This document shows, in pieces, positions 17,117 through 25,294 of a DNA stretch of 64,000 nt. The DNA is from JABDPF01 sp036351055 (GTDB lineage: Bacteria > Pseudomonadota > Gammaproteobacteria > Xanthomonadales > SZUA-36): the NCBI GenBank assembly GCA_036351055.1, contig JAZBOH010000125.1, forward strand, positions 1-64,000, in the 5' to 3' direction. Position 1 is the stretch's first letter; each line of letters begins with the position of its first letter. A program made the position numbers and the translations under genes. Under the pieces are notes generated by a model. That model was not told the origin of the DNA. It saw only the letters and a program-made list of their open reading frames with translations, and made no database searches.

Positions 17117-17725
17117 TCAGGTCACGGTGATGAAGAGCGGCGCTGAACTGGTGCTTTCCTTGGGTACACAGGTCTGCAGGATGGGAATATCCCGGTTATT
17201 CGGGTTTGCCATCAACTTCACACCCAGACACTGGTACCGGTGAGAACTACTGCTAACCGAGGCGCCACCCTGTTCAAAGGCGTCGACCACTCCCTGCGGT
17301 TTATCAAAATTGATGTTGACCCAGATATCGGTTTTCTTGGGCTTCGGGTTGCGGGCGCTTTGCGTGTTCTGGCTCTGTACGGCTTCCTGGCGCTTTGGAT
17401 GCCAGCTTGGGTCAACCTCCCTTTTCGGTGGAGGGTCGAGAAGCGCGAGGTGGGCCTGCATGGCGGCGCTGTTCATTGCCTTGCAAAGGTTTTTCGCCAT
17501 TTCATCCGTGTCCTTCACCACCGAGTGTTTGCCGACATCGCCGGTCGTCACGCGAGCTTTCTGAAACAGCTTGTTCTGGTGCAGTTCATCCATGGGCGCA
17601 TGAATACTCGCATGGGGGTTGGGAGCAGCCCCGCCGCCACCCCCGGCAGACACGCTGGTATTGACAGCGCCTTTGAGCATGGTTGTGATTTCGGACATGG
17701 AGTAATTCTGACGAGCGTAGGGCAT
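17117..17725 (-). CDS. Unknown protein paired with the HNH gene
   Basis: 202 residues; I do not recognise the family. The N-terminus (MPYARQNYSMSEITTMLKGA) is followed by a Gly-rich linker (SAGGGGGAAP), a His-containing segment (PHASIHAPMDELHQ), a middle part with DEMAKNLCKAMNSAAMQAHLAL, a Pro/Lys-rich linker, then a C-terminal region rich in beta residues with cysteines. The start could also be the ATG at 17698. Because it precedes the HNH gene by 25 bases in a self-contained two-gene unit, it may be a partner or delivery/chaperone component for the nuclease. That is inference from arrangement only. Confidence 0.6.
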   Translation of the reverse strand: MPYARQNYSMSEITTMLKGAVNTSVSAGGGGGAAPNPHASIHAPMDELHQNKLFQKARVTTGDVGKHSVVKDTDEMAKNLCKAMNSAAMQAHLALLDPPPKREVDPSWHPKRQEAVQSQNTQSARNPKPKKTDIWVNINFDKPQGVVDAFEQGGASVSSSSHRYQCLGVKLMANPNNRDIPILQTCVPKESTSSAPLFITVT

Positions 17726-17747
17726 AAGTTTACCAATGGTTGTTGTA

Positions 17748-17825
17748 TGTAATGATAATTAATAGACGAAACCTCACCGAAGTGCCACATCCCCGGTGCT
17801 GGAAGAATTAGAACCAAAATTGGTT
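17748..17825. promoter_or_regulatory. AT-rich divergent region with a Fur-like box and a palindrome
   Basis: The 200-base gap between the unknown/HNH unit and the cupin gene is unusually AT-rich for the window. Bases 17748-17766 match the 19-base Fur consensus at 13 positions, including an uninterrupted AATGATAAT core. A perfect six-base inverted repeat (AACCAA-AA-TTGGTT) lies at 17812-17825. Either could be an operator for the divergent genes; neither is proven by sequence alone. Confidence 0.3.
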
Positions 17826-17924
17826 TTAATTAGCTCGTTATGCCATTCACCTGATTTTGCAGGCCCTGCCGGCCGGTGACCGCAATGGCTTGAGTTTTGT
17901 TCGATCCCGCCCAATTAAAGGCGG

Positions 17925-18593
17925 ATGAACGCAGAAAACAAAAGCCTGAACATGGACCGTACGCTTCGCGTCGTGATCGAAACAGCGGCGATGAACTGGG
18001 GAAAGTCACCGGCAGCGGGCGTCTGGCGCAAGAAGTTGGAACGCGAGGGTGGTGAGTCGGGTCAGGTGAGCAGCGTGGTCCGTTACGAACCGGGCTCGCG
18101 TTTTGCGGAACATCGTCATCCGCTTGGCGAGGAGATTTACGTTCTCGAAGGTGTTTTTGCAGACGAGCATGGCGAGTATCCTGTTGGCAGCTACCTGCGA
18201 AACCCGCCCGGTTCGAGCCATGCGCCGTTCAGCGAAACCGGTTGCGAGTTACTGGTGAAACTGGACCAGTTCGATCCGCAGGATAAGCAGCGAACCTGTA
18301 TCCGGACAGCTGCAAGCGACTGGTTTCCCGGGCTGGTTCCCGGGCTCTCGGTGATACCACTGCATTCCTTCGGCCCGGAAAACACGGCGTTGGTGCGCTG
18401 GGCGCCTGGTACCTATTTCAATCCACACACGCACCCCGGGGGTGAGGAGATCTTCGTGCTGGACGGCACTTTCGAGGACGAGGAGGGGGTTTATCCACAA
18501 GGCACCTGGCTGCGCAACCCGAGATGGAGCCGGCACACCCCGTTCAGCCGCAATGGCTGCACCATCTTTGTCAAAACGGGCTTTCTGTCCTAG
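17925..18593 (+). CDS. Double-cupin protein (ChrR-like)
   Basis: 222 residues with two similar cupin halves. Each has the metal site HxHPxxxE (HRHPLGEEIYVLEGVF near residue 64; HTHPGGEEIFVLDGTF near 167), a GEYP or GVYP hairpin and a late His (SSHAPFS; SRHTPFS). Each half also ends in a Cys-containing strand. The pattern matches the ChrR-like cupin family, the zinc-binding regulatory part of some anti-sigma factors. No sigma-binding N-terminal domain or sigma gene is present, so this may be a free-standing metal-binding or oxygenase-like protein. The ATG has an AAAGG site just upstream. Confidence 0.85.
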   Translation: MNAENKSLNMDRTLRVVIETAAMNWGKSPAAGVWRKKLEREGGESGQVSSVVRYEPGSRFAEHRHPLGEEIYVLEGVFADEHGEYPVGSYLRNPPGSSHAPFSETGCELLVKLDQFDPQDKQRTCIRTAASDWFPGLVPGLSVIPLHSFGPENTALVRWAPGTYFNPHTHPGGEEIFVLDGTFEDEEGVYPQGTWLRNPRWSRHTPFSRNGCTIFVKTGFLS

Positions 18594-18625
18594 CCCTCAC
18601 CCGGTTTCCGAGGCTTCGTAACCGC

Positions 18626-19522
18626 TCAAGGCAAGGCTTTTACCAGTTCGTCGCCGAGTGAATCGATAGCGTCTTTTGTGCCAAACAGGTCTTCAGCATG
18701 GTTTTCCGTGTAGACAGCGGAAATCTGGTTTCCCCATTTACGGGTGATTTCGCCGAGTTGCTGTCCCGTTGCACCGACGTATCGGGGTTTGAAGTAGGTG
18801 TCCATGAAGCGTTGGTCGCCGGTGGCCTTACGCAGGTCGTTTGCGATAGTCACGGGTGCATCGAAGGCGCTGTAGCCGGTGAACGCACCGTAGGTCCCGG
18901 TGAACATCCTGGCGGTCCAGCGGGCCAGCAAGTCCACGATGCCAAACTTGAGCACGGAACCCAGTGAATCGGAGGCGAACCCCTGGTAAAGGGAGTGAAT
19001 GTATTCGTGCAGGATCGTTTCACCGTTTCCGATATGCACGTTGAGCAAAATTTTCCTGACCGTTTCGTCGTAGAACCCGGGGGCCCCGTTGGATTTCATG
19101 AACCTCATGTAGGCCGATATCGGCGGGTTCAGCCTGGCTTCGATCTCCGTGCCCCTTTTCTTGTAGACCGCCGGACCGATATTCACACTGCGCCCGTCTG
19201 CAAGGTAGTTAAGGTCACCCCAGCGGCTATAGAGCGTGTCCCAACCGTTGCACCTGAGCTTCGGGTTGTAGAGAAGGTTGTAGCCATTGACTGAAATATC
19301 GTAGTTGCCGAGGAACAGAACACCATCCGGCGAATTGGGGTCAATGTACGAGCTGATTTGGTAACGGTCGTCGCCAGTGAGAGTCCGGACCAGTTCAGTC
19401 ACGTGGGCTTCGAGGGTGTAAATCGCCTGGGGGGCAAACGAGTTCATGTTCGGTACGATGCTGTTTGATGGATCGCCAGTGGAGATGCACCATGTATCGT
19501 CGAACGCTGGGAGCTTGGTCAT
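18626..19522 (-). CDS. Putative zinc peptidase (HExxH), otherwise unknown
   Basis: 298 residues from the ATG at 19522; a GTG at 19558 would extend it by twelve. The only strong motif is LHEYIHSLYQG (about residues 171-181), an HExxH zincin signature in a helix. The protein has no signal peptide and many Tyr/Asn/Gly residues. The rest matches no family I know, so the substrate is unknown. It lies divergent from the Mur-ligase-like operon and shares with it a promoter region that contains a nine-base inverted repeat. Confidence 0.65.
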   Translation of the reverse strand: MTKLPAFDDTWCISTGDPSNSIVPNMNSFAPQAIYTLEAHVTELVRTLTGDDRYQISSYIDPNSPDGVLFLGNYDISVNGYNLLYNPKLRCNGWDTLYSRWGDLNYLADGRSVNIGPAVYKKRGTEIEARLNPPISAYMRFMKSNGAPGFYDETVRKILLNVHIGNGETILHEYIHSLYQGFASDSLGSVLKFGIVDLLARWTARMFTGTYGAFTGYSAFDAPVTIANDLRKATGDQRFMDTYFKPRYVGATGQQLGEITRKWGNQISAVYTENHAEDLFGTKDAIDSLGDELVKALP

Positions 19523-19559
19523 TGCCGCGGTTCTCTCATTGCATATCGTAGCAACCACC

Positions 19560-19583
19560 TTAATTCAGCCGATACTGAATTAA
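19560..19583. promoter_or_regulatory. Nine-base inverted repeat between divergent genes
   Basis: TTAATTCAG at 19560-19568 and CTGAATTAA at 19575-19583 are perfect reverse complements separated by CCGATA. The repeat sits between the zinc-peptidase start (19522) and the Mur-ligase-like start (19657). Its shape is typical of a dimeric repressor operator. A transcript hairpin is possible, but there is no T-tract, so it is not a terminator. Confidence 0.4.
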
Positions 19584-19656
19584 TACAAATAACGAGAGAG
19601 CCCGGTCATTGAATGAAGAATAACCTGATGCCAGGGGGTGACCGACTTTTGCTAGG

Positions 19657-20973
19657 ATGGGTGTTGCAAATACGGGGAATGACCTTGTGGCCGTGAAGAT
19701 ACTACTGCGAAAAAGCTGGGACGCTCTCCAGCCGGCACTGAGAAAACCACGCTGGTGGGTAGCGGGGATTCTGCGCAGCTTTCTCTGGCGTACAACCGTT
19801 GTCGCCATTACCGGCAGCAATGGAAAAACCACGGCTACCCGGTATCTTGCTGCGATTCTTTCCACGCAGGCGCCCACGCAGTGGACACGGTTGAATCGCA
19901 ACAGCCAGGGCGGGATTACCGAGACGATCGCATTCTGCAGGCCCTGGAAAACCCGTTACGCCGTGTTCGAAGTCGGTTTCGGTGAGTTGGGTTCCATTCG
20001 CCGTGCCGCTCGCCTGATCCGGCCGCACCTATCCGTTGTACTTTCCGTATTGCGGGAGCACCGCCTCGTTCTCAAGTCACTTGAAACAACCGCCAGGGAA
20101 AAGGCCGAACTGATTGCCGGCCTGCCCGAAAACGGGGTCGCAGTACTCAACACGGACGATCCATGGGTGGCGAAAATGCCCGTTCCTCAGGGGCGAACAT
20201 CGATCCGCGTGGGTGCCTCCCCCGGCAACGATGTCTGGTACGAAAATGCTGAATCCGCCTGGCCGCATATGTTGCGGTTTACCGCGGTGGTGGATGGGGC
20301 GCGCCAGGAAATCCGTACCCGAATGCTGGGTGTTCACTGGATCGGATCGATCCTGCCCTGCATCGCGGTTGCGCACCACCTGGGCGTTCCGCTCGAAGAA
20401 ATTGCCCGGGTCATCGAGGAAGTGCCGCCTTACCCCGCCAGGATGCAGCCAGTACGTTTGCCTTCGGGCGCCGTCGTGATTCGTGATGAATTCAAGGGAA
20501 CCCGGCATACGGTCGATGTCGCCTTCGATGAGTTGCGCCGGGCCCGGGCCTCGAGAAAATTCCTCGTATTCGGTGACCTGTGGCAATCTGCTCTCGAACC
20601 ACGGGAGCGGCTGGGAGAGGTTGGCCGGGAGGCTGCAGAACTGTTTGATTATGCAATATTTATCGGCGACAACGCCCGGTACGGTATGGCTGGCTCACTC
20701 AAAGGGGGGCTGGCACAAGACCGCGCCCGGGCATTTCCTGATTACCAGTCCGCCGCGCGGTTTCTTAAGCCCCTTCTCGGGCCGGGTGACGTCGTGCTGA
20801 CGAAAGCAGACCGGAACAATCAATTATCACGGCTGTTTTATAGCCTGCTGGGCGAGGTTCGTTGCACCATACCGCTATGCGACCGGCCGATGGTCTGCGA
20901 TGATTGCCGGGAGTTCCGCAACCCGGAACTCGTGCAGCAAGCCAATGAGCAACTCAGCGTGAGAGTGGACTGA
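19657..20973 (+). CDS. Mur-ligase-like ATP-dependent amide ligase
   Basis: 438 residues; GTG codons at 19687 and 19693 are alternative starts. The P-loop is ITGSNGKTTATRYLA (about residues 51-65). The central domain has FEVGFGELGSIRRA and LNTDDPWV, and the late domain LVFGDLWQSALEPRERLGEVG. This follows the three-domain plan of MurD/MurF/FPGS-type ligases, which couple a carboxylate to an amine through an acyl phosphate. The family's DNPN-type motif appears as RDEFKGTRHTVDVAF, close to MurF-like enzymes. It is not in a peptidoglycan cluster: nine bases later comes an asparagine synthetase, then adenylating and ATP-grasp enzymes. A non-peptidoglycan substrate, perhaps a sugar or peptide precursor, is likely. 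The end has an odd Cys-rich PLCDRPMVCDDCREF. Confidence 0.82.
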   Translation: MGVANTGNDLVAVKILLRKSWDALQPALRKPRWWVAGILRSFLWRTTVVAITGSNGKTTATRYLAAILSTQAPTQWTRLNRNSQGGITETIAFCRPWKTRYAVFEVGFGELGSIRRAARLIRPHLSVVLSVLREHRLVLKSLETTAREKAELIAGLPENGVAVLNTDDPWVAKMPVPQGRTSIRVGASPGNDVWYENAESAWPHMLRFTAVVDGARQEIRTRMLGVHWIGSILPCIAVAHHLGVPLEEIARVIEEVPPYPARMQPVRLPSGAVVIRDEFKGTRHTVDVAFDELRRARASRKFLVFGDLWQSALEPRERLGEVGREAAELFDYAIFIGDNARYGMAGSLKGGLAQDRARAFPDYQSAARFLKPLLGPGDVVLTKADRNNQLSRLFYSLLGEVRCTIPLCDRPMVCDDCREFRNPELVQQANEQLSVRVD

Positions 20974-20982
20974 ACCGTCGCC

Positions 20983-22854
20983 ATGTGTGGAATCGCGGGA
21001 ATTTACCAATTCAAGGGCGATGCCGATGAGCTTCGGGATCGTTTGCACCGGATGAACGAGGCGATGATCCACCGGGGCCCGGACGAGGCAGGTGTGCACG
21101 TTGAGCCCCACATAGCTTCCGGCCTGGCGGTTCGCCGCCTGAGCATCGTCGATCCCGAAAATGGCTCACAGCCGCTGTTCAACGAAGACAGAACCCTATC
21201 GGTCGTGTGTAACGGCGAGATCTATAACCACCGTTCCCTGCGCCGGGAACTGGAGCAGAAGGGGCACCGGTTCCGGGGTCATTCCGATTGTGAAGTGCTG
21301 GCTCATCTTTACGAGGAGGAGGGGGTTGATTTCCTCAAGCGGCTGAACGGAATGTTTGCCCTGGCCATCCTGGATGCCAAGCGCCGCAGGCTCCTGCTGG
21401 CGCGCGACCCGGTGGGCATGAAACACCTGTACTGGGGCGAGACGGAAGAGGGTATCGTTTTTGCATCGGAGGCCCGGTCCCTTTTTGCCGCGGGCCTGGT
21501 AACGCCTCGCCCGGACTGGGATTCGATCGCCGCGTATTTCTCCGTTGGCTGGATCCAATCGCCTGGCACGGCTTACCAGGGCCTGCAACGCCTCAGGCCG
21601 GGCAGTTACGCACTGCTCAGCGAGGATGGAGTCAGCGAAGGGCGCTTCTGGATACCGCGCTACCGGCAAGCGGGGCAGGAACGTAGCCTGCAGGATTACT
21701 CGGATGAACTGCGAGGCTTGCTCGAGGGCGCCGTGGGTACGCACCTGGATGCTGACTTCCCTGCTGGCCTGCTCCTGAGCGGGGGCTGGGATTCTTCGTT
21801 GATTGCACTTTATGCCAGTCGCCAGTCCAGTCAACGCCTCAAGAGTTATTCCCTGGTTTTTCCTGATGACCCGGCCAGTGACGAATCGTTTTATTTTCGC
21901 CAGGTCGCACAACAGGTCGGCAGCGACAGCCACGAAATCGAAGTTCGTGACACCGATATTCGTGATGCGCTCACGCAAACGTCGCTTGCTCTTGAGGAAC
22001 CGAACGGCTCCTGCCCGACCGCGCTCGGGTTCCTGCTGTCAGAGTCTGCAGCCAGCGGTTCCAAGCTGGTCCTTGGCGGCGAGGGCGCAGATGAGCTTTT
22101 TGGCGGTTACGACTGGTTCAAGCCCAGCCTGGCGCAACGCTTGCTGCGCTTGCTTCCCCACCAGTTGTTTCCGGCGTCCCTGCCCATTCCACTGGGCCCC
22201 AGGTTCAGCAGGGCCTTGCGTTTCGTGGCGGCGCCTGACGAGGAACATGCCCAGATATCCTTGCGCTCCTCGGCCTCACCAAAACGGCTGGCCAGGTTCC
22301 TGAGTGAAGGCTACGCCCTGGATACCCGGTTTGGCCAAGAACCCATCGGCCTGACCGATGAGACGCGAAAGACGTTTCGTGATGCCGTTGACCTCAAGCT
22401 GAGCCTCGACCTGACCGGCCGCCTGGCGGACGGCATCCTGCTGGCCCACGACAAGACCGCGATGGCGCATTCGCTGGAGGTCAGGATGCCTTTCCTGGAC
22501 ATGGGCATTGTCGAATTCGCGCACCGCTTGCCGACCGGGTACAAAATCCGGAATGGACAGATGAAAGCGGTTCTCGCCGGCCCGGCCAGCGAGCTGCCGG
22601 ATGACGTGGCGAAGCGGGCGAAACAGGGATTGCACGTGCCGGAACGTGTGTACCGGTCACAGACCTTGCGGACTTTCTACGCGGAGACCATCCTCGAGAC
22701 ATCGTTATCAACGGGGCTTTTTGAACACCAACGCCTGGAGCCATGGGTCAGGAAAACGGCATCCAAACCCAGCCTGCAAGCCGCCCAACTGTGGTCGATA
22801 TGCCACTTCTGCCTGTGGTGGACCCATTTCATCGATCGCCGGGACTGGACATGA
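20983..22854 (+). CDS. Glutamine-hydrolysing asparagine synthetase (AsnB type)
   Basis: 623 residues. MCGIAGIYQFKGD puts the N-terminal nucleophile Cys2 of the glutaminase domain in place (domain about 2-200), with RRLSIVDPENGSQPLFNE and CNGEIYNHRSLR. The synthetase domain has the PP-loop LLLSGGWDSSLIALYA and LVLGGEGADELFGGYDW. The enzyme transfers glutamine ammonia to an aspartate-like carboxylate through an acyl adenylate. Copies inside polysaccharide loci often amidate sugars or peptides rather than make asparagine. The gene sits 9 bases after the Mur-ligase-like gene and overlaps the next one by ATGA. Confidence 0.93.
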   Translation: MCGIAGIYQFKGDADELRDRLHRMNEAMIHRGPDEAGVHVEPHIASGLAVRRLSIVDPENGSQPLFNEDRTLSVVCNGEIYNHRSLRRELEQKGHRFRGHSDCEVLAHLYEEEGVDFLKRLNGMFALAILDAKRRRLLLARDPVGMKHLYWGETEEGIVFASEARSLFAAGLVTPRPDWDSIAAYFSVGWIQSPGTAYQGLQRLRPGSYALLSEDGVSEGRFWIPRYRQAGQERSLQDYSDELRGLLEGAVGTHLDADFPAGLLLSGGWDSSLIALYASRQSSQRLKSYSLVFPDDPASDESFYFRQVAQQVGSDSHEIEVRDTDIRDALTQTSLALEEPNGSCPTALGFLLSESAASGSKLVLGGEGADELFGGYDWFKPSLAQRLLRLLPHQLFPASLPIPLGPRFSRALRFVAAPDEEHAQISLRSSASPKRLARFLSEGYALDTRFGQEPIGLTDETRKTFRDAVDLKLSLDLTGRLADGILLAHDKTAMAHSLEVRMPFLDMGIVEFAHRLPTGYKIRNGQMKAVLAGPASELPDDVAKRAKQGLHVPERVYRSQTLRTFYAETILETSLSTGLFEHQRLEPWVRKTASKPSLQAAQLWSICHFCLWWTHFIDRRDWT

Positions 22855-24182
22855 AGGGCAGGGCCGCTACCGGGACCGCATCAGGTGGTGACTGGGGCTT
22901 GCGTTACCTGGCAAGCATACCGTTTCGCACCCGCCTGTCCAGGGAACGGATGAACGCCATGCGCGACAAGCGACTGGGATGGCTGGTTCGCCACGCGGCA
23001 CAAACCATGCCTTTCTACCGTGACTTGCTCGATGATCACGGGGTCGACCCTGCCTCGGTTGGCGGCTTCAGCGACCTGGAACGGCTTCCGCTGATCAGCC
23101 GCAGTGCCCTGCGTTCTGCCGGTGAGACGGCCTGGGCAAATGACCTGCCGGCGGCGGACCGGATCATCGCCTCAACCTCGGGCAGTTCTGACAAGCCACT
23201 GACGCTGGCCTACCGTTTCAGTGACCGGCTTCGCAAGCACGCTATCGGCCTGCATTGCATGTCGATGTATGGCTGGCGGCCGTGGCACCGTGGCATGGCC
23301 CTGGGCAGCCAGGCCTTGCCACATAGCCATCAGTTGCAGCGCCTGGGAATCAGCCGCTGGACCTGGGTCGATCCCGCCCGCCCGGTCAAGGAGTGGCTGG
23401 AAGAGTACGACCGCCTTAAGCCACAAGCCCTGCACAGCTACCCCAGCGCGCTGCGTGAATTTTGTTTCCAGGCGCGGGAACGCGGCCCCCTGAAGTGGCT
23501 GCCACAGGTCCTGTCGGTCGGCGGTGAGCTATCCCCCGAGGACCTGGCGCCGCTCGCTGTCGAGGTGTTCGGCCAGGCGCCCCTCGTGATGTACGGTGCG
23601 GTCGAGGGCGGCCGGCTGGCTTTTGAATGCCGGGCCCAGAACAGCCTCCATGTGCGGCCGGATGCTGTCCATATCGAGATACTGAAGGACGGCCAGGCCG
23701 TGGGGCCGGGCGAGACGGGTTCGGTGTATATCACCTCACTGATCAATACCGTGATGCCGATTATCCGTTACGAACTGGGTGACCTGGCGGCCTGGGAAGC
23801 GGGTGACTGCAGCTGTGGCTTATGGTGGCCGCGGCTCAGGATGCACCAGGGGCGAAAAGGCGATGTGATTCCCTTGCCCGGCGGACGCCGCGTCCCGGTC
23901 ACCAGCCTGGGCGCGATTGTCGGCAAATCACAGGACATACGCCAGTACCAGTTTATCCGTTGCGCAGAGAATACCCTGCAGCTTCGTTACGAACCGGTTG
24001 GCGGTACCGGTGCTTCGCTTGAAAAGGTGCACGAAATGCTGCGCCAGGCATTGCCGGGAATCGAAGTGCAAATGCTGCCGACGGGGCAATTGCCGCGCAC
24101 CCAGAGTGGCAAGGTCCGGCGCTACATAGATGAGTGCGACGCGGTTCGCGATGCAGAAACGCCGGGGCGGACTTCTCCATGA
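22851..24182 (+). CDS. CapK/PaaK-like adenylating enzyme, copy 1
   Basis: 443 residues from the ATG at 22851, which overlaps the asparagine synthetase stop (ATGA). Features of the phenylacetate-CoA-ligase-like acyl adenylate family: RHAAQTMPFYRDLLDDHGV near the start, the AMP-binding loop STSGSSDKPLTL, MYGAVEGGRLAFEC, GETGSVYITSLINTVMPIIRYELGDL, and a C-terminal LPRTQSGKVRRYI. The family makes an acyl-AMP, usually followed by transfer to CoA or another acceptor; CapK members occur in capsule loci. Its position in a four-gene amide-ligase operon suggests it activates an acid for that pathway. Confidence 0.88.
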   Translation: MKGRAATGTASGGDWGLRYLASIPFRTRLSRERMNAMRDKRLGWLVRHAAQTMPFYRDLLDDHGVDPASVGGFSDLERLPLISRSALRSAGETAWANDLPAADRIIASTSGSSDKPLTLAYRFSDRLRKHAIGLHCMSMYGWRPWHRGMALGSQALPHSHQLQRLGISRWTWVDPARPVKEWLEEYDRLKPQALHSYPSALREFCFQARERGPLKWLPQVLSVGGELSPEDLAPLAVEVFGQAPLVMYGAVEGGRLAFECRAQNSLHVRPDAVHIEILKDGQAVGPGETGSVYITSLINTVMPIIRYELGDLAAWEAGDCSCGLWWPRLRMHQGRKGDVIPLPGGRRVPVTSLGAIVGKSQDIRQYQFIRCAENTLQLRYEPVGGTGASLEKVHEMLRQALPGIEVQMLPTGQLPRTQSGKVRRYIDECDAVRDAETPGRTSP

Positions 24183-25294
24183 AGGGAAAAGATCTGTTTG
24201 ATCGTTTTGGAATCCAGCCAAACGTCCGTCAGAGCGGGAGCCTGGAACTATATTTGCGGTGCCAGGTGCATTTTGTTCGCGCGCTCTTTGCCGAGTTGCG
24301 GTCCAAGACCGGACTGCACTGGAAGCAGCGCCTGAAAGCCTGGAAGGCCGGTTTCAGCTCACATTCATGGATGCTGTACGAATTGGATCGGAAGGATCCG
24401 GGCCTCTACCTGGCGGATTTACGGGCGGTGCGCAGAGGGTACCGGGTCAATGGTTTTTACAACCCGGTGCTCGGCAACAAGTTACTACTGTCCCGCCTGC
24501 TCAGTGCGCATGGAATTCCCCACCCGGGGGTCGTTTCCATCCTCCTGGAAGGGCGGTTGTATGAAGAAAATTCGCACCTTGATCCCGACATGCCGCGCGC
24601 GCTCGCCCGCTCCCTTCACCGACATCCCCGCCAGGTTTTCAGGCCCGTCCTGTCCGGCAACGGCGAGGGTGTGTTTTTCCTTGACCGGGATGACGATGGT
24701 CTCTTCCTCAATGGAAAGAGGACGGCGCTTGAAGACGTGTGTGCACTACTGATGGGGCTCGACCGCTACCTGTCAACGGAATTCCAGGAGCAGGCCCCCT
24801 ATGCGCGGCGAATTTACGCGGGTTCGACCAACACGCTGCGGATACTGACCCTGTGGGATGAAAAAAGCGGCAAGCCGTTTATCGCGGCCACGGTGCACCG
24901 CTTTGGCTCCTCGCGCTCGGGTCCGACGGACCACTGGCACAGGGGACGTGGCGGTGTGTGTGCATCGGTCGACCTGGAGACCGCGACCATGGGGTTGGCC
25001 GCATCGCAATCGGCGGATAACCGCTTGATCTGGACAGCAAGCCACCCTGACAGCGGTGAGCCTATCGAAGGTGTGGTTGTTCCGGGCCTGGAACGTTGTG
25101 CCAGCGGGGTGCTCGAGGCCGCCGCTTGTTTTCCTTTTTGCCCGAGTATCGGGTGGGACGTGGTATTGACCGGGGACGGTTTCAGCATTATCGAGGCCAA
25201 CACCATGCAGGGCCTGTCCGTGATGCAGGTTCATGAGCCCTTGTTGAGGGACCCGCGTACCCGTGCATTTTACAGTCGCCACGGCATGGTCTAG
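24179..25294 (+). CDS. Sugar-transfer-associated ATP-grasp protein
   Basis: 371 residues from the ATG at 24179, overlapping the previous stop (ATGA). Features include NPVLGNKLLLSRLLSAHGIPHP, an ATP-binding core (FRPVLSGNGEGVFFLDRD), a NTLRILTLWDE strand, GRGGVCASVDLETA, and an end (IGWDVVLTGDGFSIIEANTMQGL) typical of the sugar-transfer-associated ATP-grasp family. ATP-grasp enzymes form amide bonds via acyl phosphates; this family sits in glycan loci but its reactions are little known. It is the last gene of the operon, and its stop codon shares CTAG with the convergent ligase gene. Confidence 0.85.
   Translation: MKGKDLFDRFGIQPNVRQSGSLELYLRCQVHFVRALFAELRSKTGLHWKQRLKAWKAGFSSHSWMLYELDRKDPGLYLADLRAVRRGYRVNGFYNPVLGNKLLLSRLLSAHGIPHPGVVSILLEGRLYEENSHLDPDMPRALARSLHRHPRQVFRPVLSGNGEGVFFLDRDDDGLFLNGKRTALEDVCALLMGLDRYLSTEFQEQAPYARRIYAGSTNTLRILTLWDEKSGKPFIAATVHRFGSSRSGPTDHWHRGRGGVCASVDLETATMGLAASQSADNRLIWTASHPDSGEPIEGVVVPGLERCASGVLEAAACFPFCPSIGWDVVLTGDGFSIIEANTMQGLSVMQVHEPLLRDPRTRAFYSRHGMV

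Noticed and set aside
16723..17725. Prophage remnant around the HNH gene
   Set aside because: No integrase, capsid, terminase or attachment-site repeat is visible on either side.
19624..19639. A 16-base identity between 6301-6316 and 19624-19639
   Set aside because: One 16-base match in a 64 kb window is expected by chance at about this rate, and one copy is inside the GST-like gene.
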